This document shows, piece after piece, positions 1 through 5,364 of a stretch of 8,021 bases of DNA. The notes beneath the pieces were generated by a model. That model was not told where the DNA came from. It saw only the letters and a list, made by a program, of their open reading frames with translations, and did not search any database. The stretch lies in assembly GCA_964521665.1 (NCBI GenBank), contig CAZFSG010000053.1, forward strand, positions 1 to 8,021, in the 5' to 3' direction. The DNA comes from JANXDG01 sp964521665. GTDB lineage: Bacteria; Elusimicrobiota; Endomicrobiia; DTEH01. The first letter of the stretch is position 1, and every line of letters begins with the position of its first letter. The position numbers were made by a program, and so were the translations under genes.

Positions 1-284
1 ATTTTGGTATACATAGCAACACAACTTTGAATTTAACTTATGGAAAAGATGGTGAAGAAGAAATCAAAGAATGGGGTTTTGGTATTAAAACACCAATATC
101 ACAAGATCCACATGGTATAGCAGCAGGAGTTGAATTGATTGGCGATTTTGATGGAAACATATCAGTTTTGCCTGGAGTTTATGCACCGCTTGGTGCTGAA
201 AATATTATTTTTAAGACAGGGTTAGAGTTTGGTAAAGATTTAAATAGCATGCGTGCAAATGTTACATTAATGTATAGGTTTTAA
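1..284 (+). CDS. 3' end of a probable outer-membrane beta-barrel protein (partial)
   Basis: The reading frame is open from base 3, so the gene starts left of the window; about 93 codons are visible before the TAA at 282-284. The segment alternates polar and hydrophobic residues in short stretches separated by Gly/Asp/Asn turns, and the protein ends in a strand-like MYRF. A terminal aromatic residue, usually Phe, is the typical C-terminal signature of beta-barrels inserted by the BAM machinery. No family could be assigned from this fragment. It lies about 70 bases before a nickel-uptake operon on the same strand. A role as an outer-membrane metal channel is therefore possible, but that is inference from position only. 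The TTG at 27 lies inside the open frame and is not a credible start. Confidence 0.6.
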   Translation, partial: FGIHSNTTLNLTYGKDGEEEIKEWGFGIKTPISQDPHGIAAGVELIGDFDGNISVLPGVYAPLGAENIIFKTGLEFGKDLNSMRANVTLMYRF

Positions 285-287
285 AAT

Positions 288-303
288 ATTAGTATATTAG
301 TAT
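288..303 (+). repeat. Tandem 8-bp direct repeat
   Basis: The octamer ATTAGTAT occurs twice with no spacer, at 288-295 and 296-303, directly before the palindrome at 303-322. It contains a -10-like TATATT at 293-298, but no convincing -35 box was seen. It may be part of the control region of the downstream nickel operon; simple AT-rich repetition by chance is the alternative. Confidence 0.5.
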
Positions 304-322
304 CGCAACCTTTTGGTTGCGA
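303..322 (+). promoter_or_regulatory. Perfect palindrome (operator or RNA hairpin) ahead of nikK
   Basis: TCGCAACC at 303-310 and its exact reverse complement at 315-322 flank a TTTT centre. The 8-bp arms have five G/C pairs, which stands out against the AT-rich background. In RNA this would be a hairpin with a UUUU tetraloop. On the + strand it is followed by an A-run rather than T, and on the - strand no T-run follows, so it is not a canonical intrinsic terminator. Its place between the barrel gene and the nikK ribosome-binding site fits a regulator operator or an mRNA-processing or stabilising hairpin. It does not match the NikR consensus as I know it (GTATGA-N16-TCATAC). Confidence 0.45.
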
Positions 323-354
323 AAAAATAATACATGAATGGGGGATATGTTTTT

Positions 355-996
355 ATGCAAAAAAAATTATTTATTTTAATTTTTGCTATATTTACAAACT
401 TTATATGTTTTGCGCATGAACATTGGATTGATTTAGAAACTTTTGCACCAACTCTACAACAAAAAGTAAAAGTTTTTGTAAGAAGTGGACATAATTTTCC
501 AAAAGGTGATTTTGTTTTAGGAAAAAATTTTTTGAAAGAACTAAAAGTGTTAACACCTGACAAAAAATTACAAACTTTTTTACTTGAGCAAGAAAAAGAT
601 GCAAGAACTACTTATGTTGTATTTGATACAACAGGTAGTTATGTTTTATATTTTGTTGTTTGTCGTCCACCTGAAAATGAAGAAATTTATTTTGGTAAAT
701 CAATTGTCAGTATAAAACAGCAAAATATTATTTCAACACCTGTTGGAAGTAAATTAGAGATTGTTTTTAAACAAGAAAGTGTACAAATTAACAATAAGAT
801 TTTATTTCAAGTTTTGTTTGAAGGAAAACCTATAAAAACTACAGTTTCTGTTTCAATTGATGGAAAAAAGAATTTTTTTGTTCAAACAGACAAAGAAGGT
901 GTTTTTAATTTAGACATAAAGTATCCAGGAAAGTATCTTTTAACAACTTCATATAAAAAATATGGTTCTTCATTAACATTTTTTGTAGAAAAATAA
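355..996 (+). CDS. nikK: NikK-like periplasmic component of a nickel ECF transporter (DUF4198-like)
   Basis: This is a 213-residue exported protein that probably captures nickel in the periplasm for the importer encoded downstream. I chose the ATG at 355 over 334: a GGGGG ribosome-binding sequence at 340-344 is well spaced for 355, and the protein then begins with a standard signal peptide (MQKK, then a hydrophobic core to about residue 17). Predicted cleavage after CFA (18-20) leaves a mature N-terminus HEHWID, which resembles the His-rich start of DUF4198 proteins and forms an amino-terminal X-X-His (ATCUN-type) motif. GHNFP (45-49) and a C-terminal Ig-like region with a G-K-P, TD..G and PGKYLL pattern (about 155-200) are also typical of the family. 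No C-terminal membrane segment is seen. Assigning the name NikK rather than NikL is from memory of the family naming. Confidence 0.72.
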   Translation: MQKKLFILIFAIFTNFICFAHEHWIDLETFAPTLQQKVKVFVRSGHNFPKGDFVLGKNFLKELKVLTPDKKLQTFLLEQEKDARTTYVVFDTTGSYVLYFVVCRPPENEEIYFGKSIVSIKQQNIISTPVGSKLEIVFKQESVQINNKILFQVLFEGKPIKTTVSVSIDGKKNFFVQTDKEGVFNLDIKYPGKYLLTTSYKKYGSSLTFFVEK

Positions 997-1004
997 AGAG
1001 GTGG
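997..1004 (+). promoter_or_regulatory. Ribosome-binding site of nikL
   Basis: The purine-rich AGAGGTGG starts immediately after the nikK stop codon and ends 7 bases before the ATG at 1012. It fixes that start and implies co-transcription with nikK. Confidence 0.65.
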
Positions 1005-1011
1005 TTTTGTT

Positions 1012-1449
1012 ATGAAAAATTTTATATTATTAAGTTTAGTGTTTTTCCCATATTTTTTGTTTAGTCATGGTGTTGAGTGTAATATAATAGAAGGTGGAGT
1101 TGGTATTGAAGTAAGATATGAAGATGTTGATAAAACTCCGATATCCTATGCTGAAGTTAAAGTTTATTCACCTGATAAGAAAGAGTTTCAACAAGGACTA
1201 ACTGATATATATGGCAGATTTTTGTTTTATCCAGACAAAAAAGGTATTTGGAAAATTGAAGTTAACGATGGTATGGGCCATGGTGTTGTGAAAGAAATAA
1301 TTGTTTCAGAAGAAAAAAAAGTCTTTAAAGAACAAACAAAAAAATTTAGTTTGTTCCAACAACTTGTTGTTGGTGTTAGCATAATTTTAGGTGTTAGTGG
1401 AATTGTTTTTTATGTTTTAGCTGAGAAACATTTAAAATCCAAAACTTAA
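1012..1449 (+). CDS. nikL: NikL-like membrane-anchored periplasmic component of a nickel ECF transporter
   Basis: This 145-residue protein has an N-terminal signal sequence (residues 1-18), a small Ig/carboxypeptidase-regulatory-like domain (about 20-100) and one C-terminal transmembrane helix (about 115-136) with a basic tail. Predicted cleavage after Ser18 exposes His19 (HGVEC). The pattern GGVGIEV, PISYAEVKVYSP, TD.YGRF, PDKKG.W and DGMGHG (86-91, His90) matches the accessory protein I know from nickel ECF operons of the NikKMLQO type. The histidines and Cys23 are possible metal ligands. The gene begins 15 bases after nikK and ends 34 bases before nikM, so it sits inside the operon. It probably helps deliver Ni(II) to NikM or stabilises the complex, replacing the NikN/CbiN subunit, for which no gene is seen. 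The exact subunit letter is less certain than the family. Confidence 0.7.
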   Translation: MKNFILLSLVFFPYFLFSHGVECNIIEGGVGIEVRYEDVDKTPISYAEVKVYSPDKKEFQQGLTDIYGRFLFYPDKKGIWKIEVNDGMGHGVVKEIIVSEEKKVFKEQTKKFSLFQQLVVGVSIILGVSGIVFYVLAEKHLKSKT

Positions 1450-1483
1450 AACTATATAACCAGGTCCCTCCAAACCTAATTTT

Positions 1484-2092
1484 ATGCATATACCAGATGG
1501 ATTTTTAGAACCAAAAATTTTAGTTTCTACAAGTATTATATCTTTAGCAGTTATATTTTTAGGATTAAAAAAGTTAAAAAATATTGATATTAATCGTATA
1601 CCATTAATGGGTGTTTTAGCAAGTTTTGTTTTTGTAGTAGAAACAATTGCATTTCCTGTTATTGGTGGCACATCTGTTCATTTAGAAGGAGTTGTGTTGA
1701 CAGCAGTGTTATTAGGTCCTTTTAGTAGTAGTTTAATTATTTTTTGTGTATTATTTTTACAAGCGTTGTTATTTCAACATGGGGGAATAATAAGTTTAGG
1801 AACAAATTTTTTTAACATAGGCATTGTTGGAAGTTTTTTAGGATATTATATTTGGAAAATAAGACAGACAAAAATTTTTGCTTCTTTTGCAACATTTATT
1901 ACAACAATTATTTCAGCAGTACTTTGTAGTTTTGAATTATATTTTTCAAAAAAGTTAGTTCTTTCAGTAGGACTTCCTACAATGCTTTTTTCTCACCTTA
2001 TTGTTGGAATTATAGAAGCAGTTTTTGTATATAGTATTTTAAGTTTTATTGAAAAAATTTCCCCACATATCCTAAAGTTTGAAAAAATTTAA
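1484..2092 (+). CDS. cbiM: Nickel/cobalt ECF transporter substrate-binding membrane component (NikM/CbiM)
   Basis: This 202-residue polytopic membrane protein is the metal-selective S component. It begins MHIPDGFLEP, the invariant family start; in solved NikM structures the N-terminal amine, His2 and a later His bind Ni(II) in a planar site, so the protein must start exactly here. The second region, GGTSVHLEGV (61-70), supplies His66, and the following LLGPF, QALLFQHGG (His99) and LGTNFFNIG segments are the conserved core helices. The 202-residue length is normal for the family. No Shine-Dalgarno sequence lies within 12 bases of the ATG; the leader instead has a GC-rich patch (1461-1477). Its stop codon overlaps the cbiQ start by one base. 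Nickel rather than cobalt is inferred from the NikK/NikL-type partners and the downstream Lar genes; motifs alone do not separate the two. Confidence 0.92.
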   Translation: MHIPDGFLEPKILVSTSIISLAVIFLGLKKLKNIDINRIPLMGVLASFVFVVETIAFPVIGGTSVHLEGVVLTAVLLGPFSSSLIIFCVLFLQALLFQHGGIISLGTNFFNIGIVGSFLGYYIWKIRQTKIFASFATFITTIISAVLCSFELYFSKKLVLSVGLPTMLFSHLIVGIIEAVFVYSILSFIEKISPHILKFEKI

Positions 2093-2700
2093 TGAAACAT
2101 AACTTTATAGATAAATATAGTAGTTTATCTTCTTTAGTACATAAGATTGATACAAAAATAAAATTAATTAGTTTTATAACAATAGCAATTTTTGTTTCGT
2201 TTTTTGGGCTTAGCAGTAAAATTTTAGTTTTATTATTGTTATTTTTAATTTTTATTTCTCAATTAGCAAAAATACCAGTTTTGTTTTTGTTAAGCAGGAT
2301 TTTTGTTATTCTTCCTTTTGTGTGTCTTATATCGTTTAGTTATTTTATAACTAAACAAAACTTTTTGGATGTGTTAAATGTTGTGTTAAAAAGTTATACA
2401 ATTATTTTGTCTTTATTGATTCTTATACAGACAACAAAATTTAACGATTTACTTACTACTCTTAAAAGTTTTAAATTTCCAAAATTTTTACTTTTAATTC
2501 TTTCTTTTATCTATAGATACTTTTTTGTTTTGACAGACGAAGTTGAGAAAATGACTTTTGCAGTAAAACTTAAACAACAAAAAAAACTTAATCTTAAAAC
2601 ATTAACAAAACTTGTTGGTGTGTTATTATTAAGAAGTTACAATCGTGCAGAAAAAATTAACAAAGCAATGATTCTTCGTGGCGCAGACAGAAATTTATGA
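2092..2700 (+). CDS. cbiQ: ECF transporter transmembrane (T) component CbiQ/NikQ
   Basis: This 202-residue inner-membrane protein couples the ATPase to the metal-binding component. It has an N-terminal HKIDTKIKL segment, several strongly hydrophobic helices between residues 25 and 145, then the conserved YRYFFVLTDEVEKM stretch (141-154). Two ATPase-coupling segments follow: a degenerate one, AVKLKQQ (157-163), and a canonical one, AMILRG (192-197), near the C-terminus. The first motif usually carries an Arg-Gly that is Lys/Gln here. The protein is shorter than the roughly 220-270 residues common in CbiQ, mostly because it ends soon after the second coupling motif. The ATG overlaps the cbiM stop (TAATG), and its own TGA overlaps the cbiO start (ATGA), which indicates translational coupling. 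No separate ribosome-binding site is visible. Confidence 0.9.
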   Translation: MKHNFIDKYSSLSSLVHKIDTKIKLISFITIAIFVSFFGLSSKILVLLLLFLIFISQLAKIPVLFLLSRIFVILPFVCLISFSYFITKQNFLDVLNVVLKSYTIILSLLILIQTTKFNDLLTTLKSFKFPKFLLLILSFIYRYFFVLTDEVEKMTFAVKLKQQKKLNLKTLTKLVGVLLLRSYNRAEKINKAMILRGADRNL

Positions 2701-3398
2701 GCAGAACAATTATAGAAGTAAAAAATTTATCTTATAAATATCCTGATGGTAAACAAGCACTAAAAAATATAAGTTTTGAGATAAAAGAAGAACAAAAAGT
2801 TGCATTACTTGGTGCAAACGGTAGTGGTAAGACCACACTACTTTTTTGTCTTGTTGGTTTGTTAGATTATGAAGGAACAATAAAAATTTTTGGTCAAGAT
2901 GTTAAACAAAATGCTAAAGAGATAAGAAAAAATGTTGGTTTTGTTTTTGAAAATCCAGATGACCAACTTTTTAACCTTACTGTTTTTGATGATGTTGCAT
3001 ACTCTTTAAGACAACAAGGATATAAAGAAGATTATATAAAAATAAAAGTTAGAGAAGTTTTAGAAAAACTTGAGATTTTAGGTTATGAAGAAAGACAACC
3101 ATACCATCTAAGTTATGGTGAGAAAAAGAAAGTTTGTTTAGCAACAGCTTTGGTTAACTCACCAAAGATACTCATCTTAGATGAACCCACCTCTAATTTA
3201 GATCCAGCTTCTGTCCGTGAGTTTAAACAAATGATAAAAAATATAAAAACTACACAGATTATTGCAACACATGATATAAGATTTGTAAAAGAAGTATGTG
3301 ATAGTGTTATAATTTTAAAAAATGGCGAAATTTTTTCTTATGGCGATATTTCTTTACTTGAGAACTCCGAAGTTTTATTTTCTACAAGATTGTTATAA
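2697..3398 (+). CDS. cbiO: ECF transporter ATPase CbiO/NikO
   Basis: This 233-residue ABC ATPase powers the metal importer. Motifs in order are Walker A GANGSGKTT (39-47), the Q-loop region VFENPDDQLF (83-92), the signature LSYGEKK (138-144), Walker B ILILDEP (158-164) with catalytic Glu163, the D-loop SNLDP (166-170) and the switch His192 in ATHD. The PDDQ following the Q-loop is typical of ECF ATPases. Glu85 occupies the place where most relatives have the Q-loop Gln (FQNPDDQ). The gene is a single ATPase, so it should act as a homodimer, unlike the two-ATPase EcfAA' modules. It overlaps cbiQ by four bases and is the last importer gene; the next gene begins 48 bases later. Confidence 0.93.
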   Translation: MSRTIIEVKNLSYKYPDGKQALKNISFEIKEEQKVALLGANGSGKTTLLFCLVGLLDYEGTIKIFGQDVKQNAKEIRKNVGFVFENPDDQLFNLTVFDDVAYSLRQQGYKEDYIKIKVREVLEKLEILGYEERQPYHLSYGEKKKVCLATALVNSPKILILDEPTSNLDPASVREFKQMIKNIKTTQIIATHDIRFVKEVCDSVIILKNGEIFSYGDISLLENSEVLFSTRLL

Positions 3399-3420
3399 AA
3401 GGTATTGTTGAAATTTATTT

Positions 3421-3426
3421 TATAAT
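3421..3426 (+). promoter_or_regulatory. Possible -10 promoter element before the cupin gene
   Basis: A perfect TATAAT lies 20 bases before the cupin ATG. No -35 element at a 16-18 base distance is convincing, and such hexamers arise readily in AT-rich DNA. If used, the transcript leader would be only about 14 bases, which would fit the absence of a ribosome-binding site at this gene. Confidence 0.22.
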
Positions 3427-3446
3427 TTAGTTATTTATCCTACACT

Positions 3447-3761
3447 ATGAAAATAAAATCTTTGTATTTAAAAAACATCAAAAAATATAAAAAGTTTTTA
3501 AAACGAGAAGAAGATTCTTTTAGATATTCATCTGGTATTGTTGTTTTAAAAAAAGGTGAGTCAGTTGGTGAACATAAAACAGACAATGTTGAAGAAGTTA
3601 TAGTTATTTTAGAAGGTGAAGCAATAATTTTTGTTGAAGGGAAAAAATATAAAAAATTAAAATCACCTTCGGTAGTTTATATTCCTCCAAATGTTGTTCA
3701 TAATGTAGCAAATAATTCATCAAAAGTTTTAAAATATATTTATATAACATCTAAATTGTGA
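3447..3761 (+). CDS. Small single-domain cupin protein
   Basis: This 104-residue cytoplasmic protein has a highly basic N-terminal segment (about 1-22) and one cupin barrel. Cupin motif 1 is seen as GESVGEHKTDNVEEVIVILEG (residues 38-58 approximately), with His43 and Glu49 or Glu50. The second His of the classic HxH is Thr45. Motif 2 is P-x-x-VYIPPNVVHNV (74-87), with His85. Three potential metal ligands (His43, Glu49/50, His85) therefore remain. Its function is not recognised: it could be a metal-binding enzyme, a ligand sensor or a small metallochaperone. It sits between cbiO and larE in the same direction, so a part in nickel handling or NPN cofactor chemistry is an inference from position. 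No ribosome-binding sequence is seen before the ATG. Cupins are very diverse and the sequence alone does not decide. Confidence 0.8.
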   Translation: MKIKSLYLKNIKKYKKFLKREEDSFRYSSGIVVLKKGESVGEHKTDNVEEVIVILEGEAIIFVEGKKYKKLKSPSVVYIPPNVVHNVANNSSKVLKYIYITSKL

Positions 3762-3796
3762 ACAAGACAACCATTTCAAAAATTTAATTTAGATGT
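3747..3796 (+). repeat. 11-bp perfect inverted repeat around the cupin stop and larE leader
   Basis: ACATCTAAATT at 3747-3757 and its exact reverse complement AATTTAGATGT at 3786-3796 are separated by 28 bases. The left arm lies in the last codons of the cupin gene and the right arm in the larE leader, ending 15 bases before its ATG. No T-run follows the right arm, so it is not an intrinsic terminator. It could be a two-site operator or an RNA stem linking the two genes, or a chance pairing of AT-rich DNA. Confidence 0.4.
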
Positions 3797-3811
3797 AGAT
3801 TACATAACCTT

Positions 3812-4621
3812 ATGATAAATAAGCTTAGCAAACTTGAAAACTTTATAAAAAAATATAATTCTGCTATAGTAGCGTATTCAGGCGGTGTTGATAGTTCTTT
3901 TTTACTTTTTGTATGTAAAAAAGTTTTAGGAGATAAAGTTTTAGCAGTAACAGCAACTTCTCCAACCTATACTAAAGAAGAATTGATTGATGCAAAAAAG
4001 TTTACAAAAAAATATAAAATAAAACATTTGATAATAAAAACACAAGAATTTAGAAATAAAAATTTTTTAAAAAACTTGCCTAACAGATGTTTCTATTGCA
4101 AAAAAGAACTTTTTAATAAACTTGAAGAAATTAGAAAAAAATTAAACTATGATGTAATCTTTGATGCTACAAACTATGACGATTTATCAGATTTCCGACC
4201 AGGTGAGAAAGCAAAAAAATTGTTTAATGTTATAAGTCCACTTAAAGAAGTAAAGTTAACAAAAAAAGAAATTAAAGAATTGTCAAAAAAGTTAAAACTT
4301 CCAACTTGGGATAAACCACCGCTTGCATGTTTGTCTTCAAGGATAGTTTTTGGCGAAAAAATTACTTTAAATAAACTTAAAAAAGTATATTCAGCAGAAA
4401 AGATTATAAAAAAATTTTGGGACAAATTTTTTAGAACGAGGTTGCAAAACGATTTTTTAAGAATTGAAGTTAAAAAAAATGATTTCAAAAAATTTTTTAA
4501 TAAAGTTGATACAGAAAAACTTGTTTTACAACTTAAAAAACTTAAGTTTAAATACATTATGTTTGATCTTGAAGGATATATCCCAGCAGGTATAAGGTTT
4601 CTTAGAACAAAAAATGTATGA
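3812..4621 (+). CDS. larE: LarE, ATP-dependent sulfur transferase of NPN cofactor synthesis
   Basis: This 269-residue PP-loop enzyme adenylates the dicarboxylated pyridinium mononucleotide made by LarB and replaces carboxylate oxygens with sulfur. The PP-loop AYSGGVDSS (21-29) opens the protein, followed by the family blocks TATSPTYT (48-55), NRCFYCKKELF (91-101), DATNYDDLSDFRPG (118-131) and KPPLACLSSR (168-177). Cys173 aligns with the sulfur-donating Cys176 of Lactobacillus plantarum LarE. Cys93 and Cys96 add the CxxC pair found in LarE proteins that bind a [4Fe-4S] cluster, so this enzyme probably transfers sulfur catalytically rather than sacrificing a cysteine. The length is usual for the family. 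No ribosome-binding sequence is visible, and the stop overlaps larB by four bases. Confidence 0.92.
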   Translation: MINKLSKLENFIKKYNSAIVAYSGGVDSSFLLFVCKKVLGDKVLAVTATSPTYTKEELIDAKKFTKKYKIKHLIIKTQEFRNKNFLKNLPNRCFYCKKELFNKLEEIRKKLNYDVIFDATNYDDLSDFRPGEKAKKLFNVISPLKEVKLTKKEIKELSKKLKLPTWDKPPLACLSSRIVFGEKITLNKLKKVYSAEKIIKKFWDKFFRTRLQNDFLRIEVKKNDFKKFFNKVDTEKLVLQLKKLKFKYIMFDLEGYIPAGIRFLRTKNV

Positions 4622-5358
4622 AAAATTTGTATTATATTCTTGCTCAATACAAAAAAGGTAAGAAAACTATAAATGAAGTAATAGATTATATTGTTCAGAT
4701 GCCTTATTTAAAACTTAAAGAAGCAGTTGTTGATTTGCATAGAGAAGTAAGAAAAGGTGTACCTGAAATAATTTATTGTTTACATAAAACAGAAAAACAA
4801 ATAATTGAGATTGTTAACAAACTATATGAAAAACATAAGTTTGTTATAGCAAGCAAACTTGAAAAAGAAAAATATGAAAAAATAAAAAATTATATACCAA
4901 AACAACATAAGTTTTTTGAAGAAGCAAAAATACTTTTAGTAGGTAAAGAAAAAAAATCAAAAAAAGGATTTATTTTAATAATTACAGCAGGGACAGCAGA
5001 TTTACCTGTTGCAAAAGAAGCTTCAGTAATATGTAAAATTTTAGGGAATAATGTTAAAGAAATATACGATGTAGGTGTGGCAGGACTTCATAGAGTTTTA
5101 GAAGTTTTACCTTATATCAGAAAAGCAAAGGTTATAGTTGTGATTGCAGGTATGGATGGTGTTCTACCATCAGTTATTAGTGGGCTTGCAAAAGTTCCTG
5201 TAATAGCAGTTCCTACTTCTGTTGGTTATGGTTCATCTTTCAAAGGACTCTCTGCATTACTTACAATGCTTAACAGTTGTTCATTAGGTGTGTCGGTTGT
5301 TAATATTGATAATGGTTTAAGTGCAGGATATATCGCACATTTGATAAACAGGGGTTGA
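4618..5358 (+). CDS. larB: LarB, NaAD carboxylase/hydrolase of NPN cofactor synthesis
   Basis: This 246-residue enzyme carboxylates the pyridine ring of nicotinic acid adenine dinucleotide at C5 and cleaves the phosphoanhydride, giving the substrate of LarE. The N-terminal half carries DLHREVRKGVPEIIY (39-53). The PurE-like C-terminal half has TAGTADLPVAKEA (123-135), YDVGVAGLHR (150-159), AGMDG (177-181), VPTSVGYGSSF (198-208), the catalytic cysteine block MLNSCSLG (Cys221) and VVNIDNGLSAGY (227-238). Cys221 has the same residue number as the cysteine shown in L. plantarum LarB to form a transient adduct with the pyridine ring. Asp180 replaces the Glu that I recall at this position in the characterised enzyme. 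The ATG overlaps the larE TGA, so the two are co-translated. Confidence 0.95.
   Translation: MKNLYYILAQYKKGKKTINEVIDYIVQMPYLKLKEAVVDLHREVRKGVPEIIYCLHKTEKQIIEIVNKLYEKHKFVIASKLEKEKYEKIKNYIPKQHKFFEEAKILLVGKEKKSKKGFILIITAGTADLPVAKEASVICKILGNNVKEIYDVGVAGLHRVLEVLPYIRKAKVIVVIAGMDGVLPSVISGLAKVPVIAVPTSVGYGSSFKGLSALLTMLNSCSLGVSVVNIDNGLSAGYIAHLINRG
5350..5354 (+). promoter_or_regulatory. Ribosome-binding site of ttuA within the end of larB
   Basis: AGGGG in the last larB codons lies 10 bases before the ATG at 5365, supporting that start and continued translation along the same transcript. Confidence 0.5.
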
Positions 5359-5364
5359 AAAAAA

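Noticed and set aside
303..322. Intrinsic terminator for the barrel gene.
   Set aside because: The stem is good, but an A-run rather than a T-run follows on the + strand, and the - strand shows no T-run after the stem.
334..354. Upstream ATG giving seven extra residues on nikK.
   Set aside because: The extra residues would precede a standard signal peptide, and the GGGGG ribosome-binding sequence at 340-344 falls inside them, correctly spaced for the ATG at 355.
352..375. Lipoprotein signal at Cys18 of NikK.
   Set aside because: The residues before the Cys (Asn-Phe-Ile) do not fit the lipobox; cleavage by signal peptidase I after Ala20 is more likely.
1432..1671. 79-codon open frame on the - strand with a GGAGGG sequence in the nikL-nikM gap.
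   Set aside because: It is antisense to the conserved start of nikM. The GGAGGG falls near the end of the frame, not before a start codon.
4174..4647. 157-codon open frame on the - strand.
   Set aside because: It lies antisense to larE, whose motifs are unmistakable; its low-complexity Ser/Phe/Leu composition is what the reverse of Lys- and Glu-rich AT coding DNA gives.
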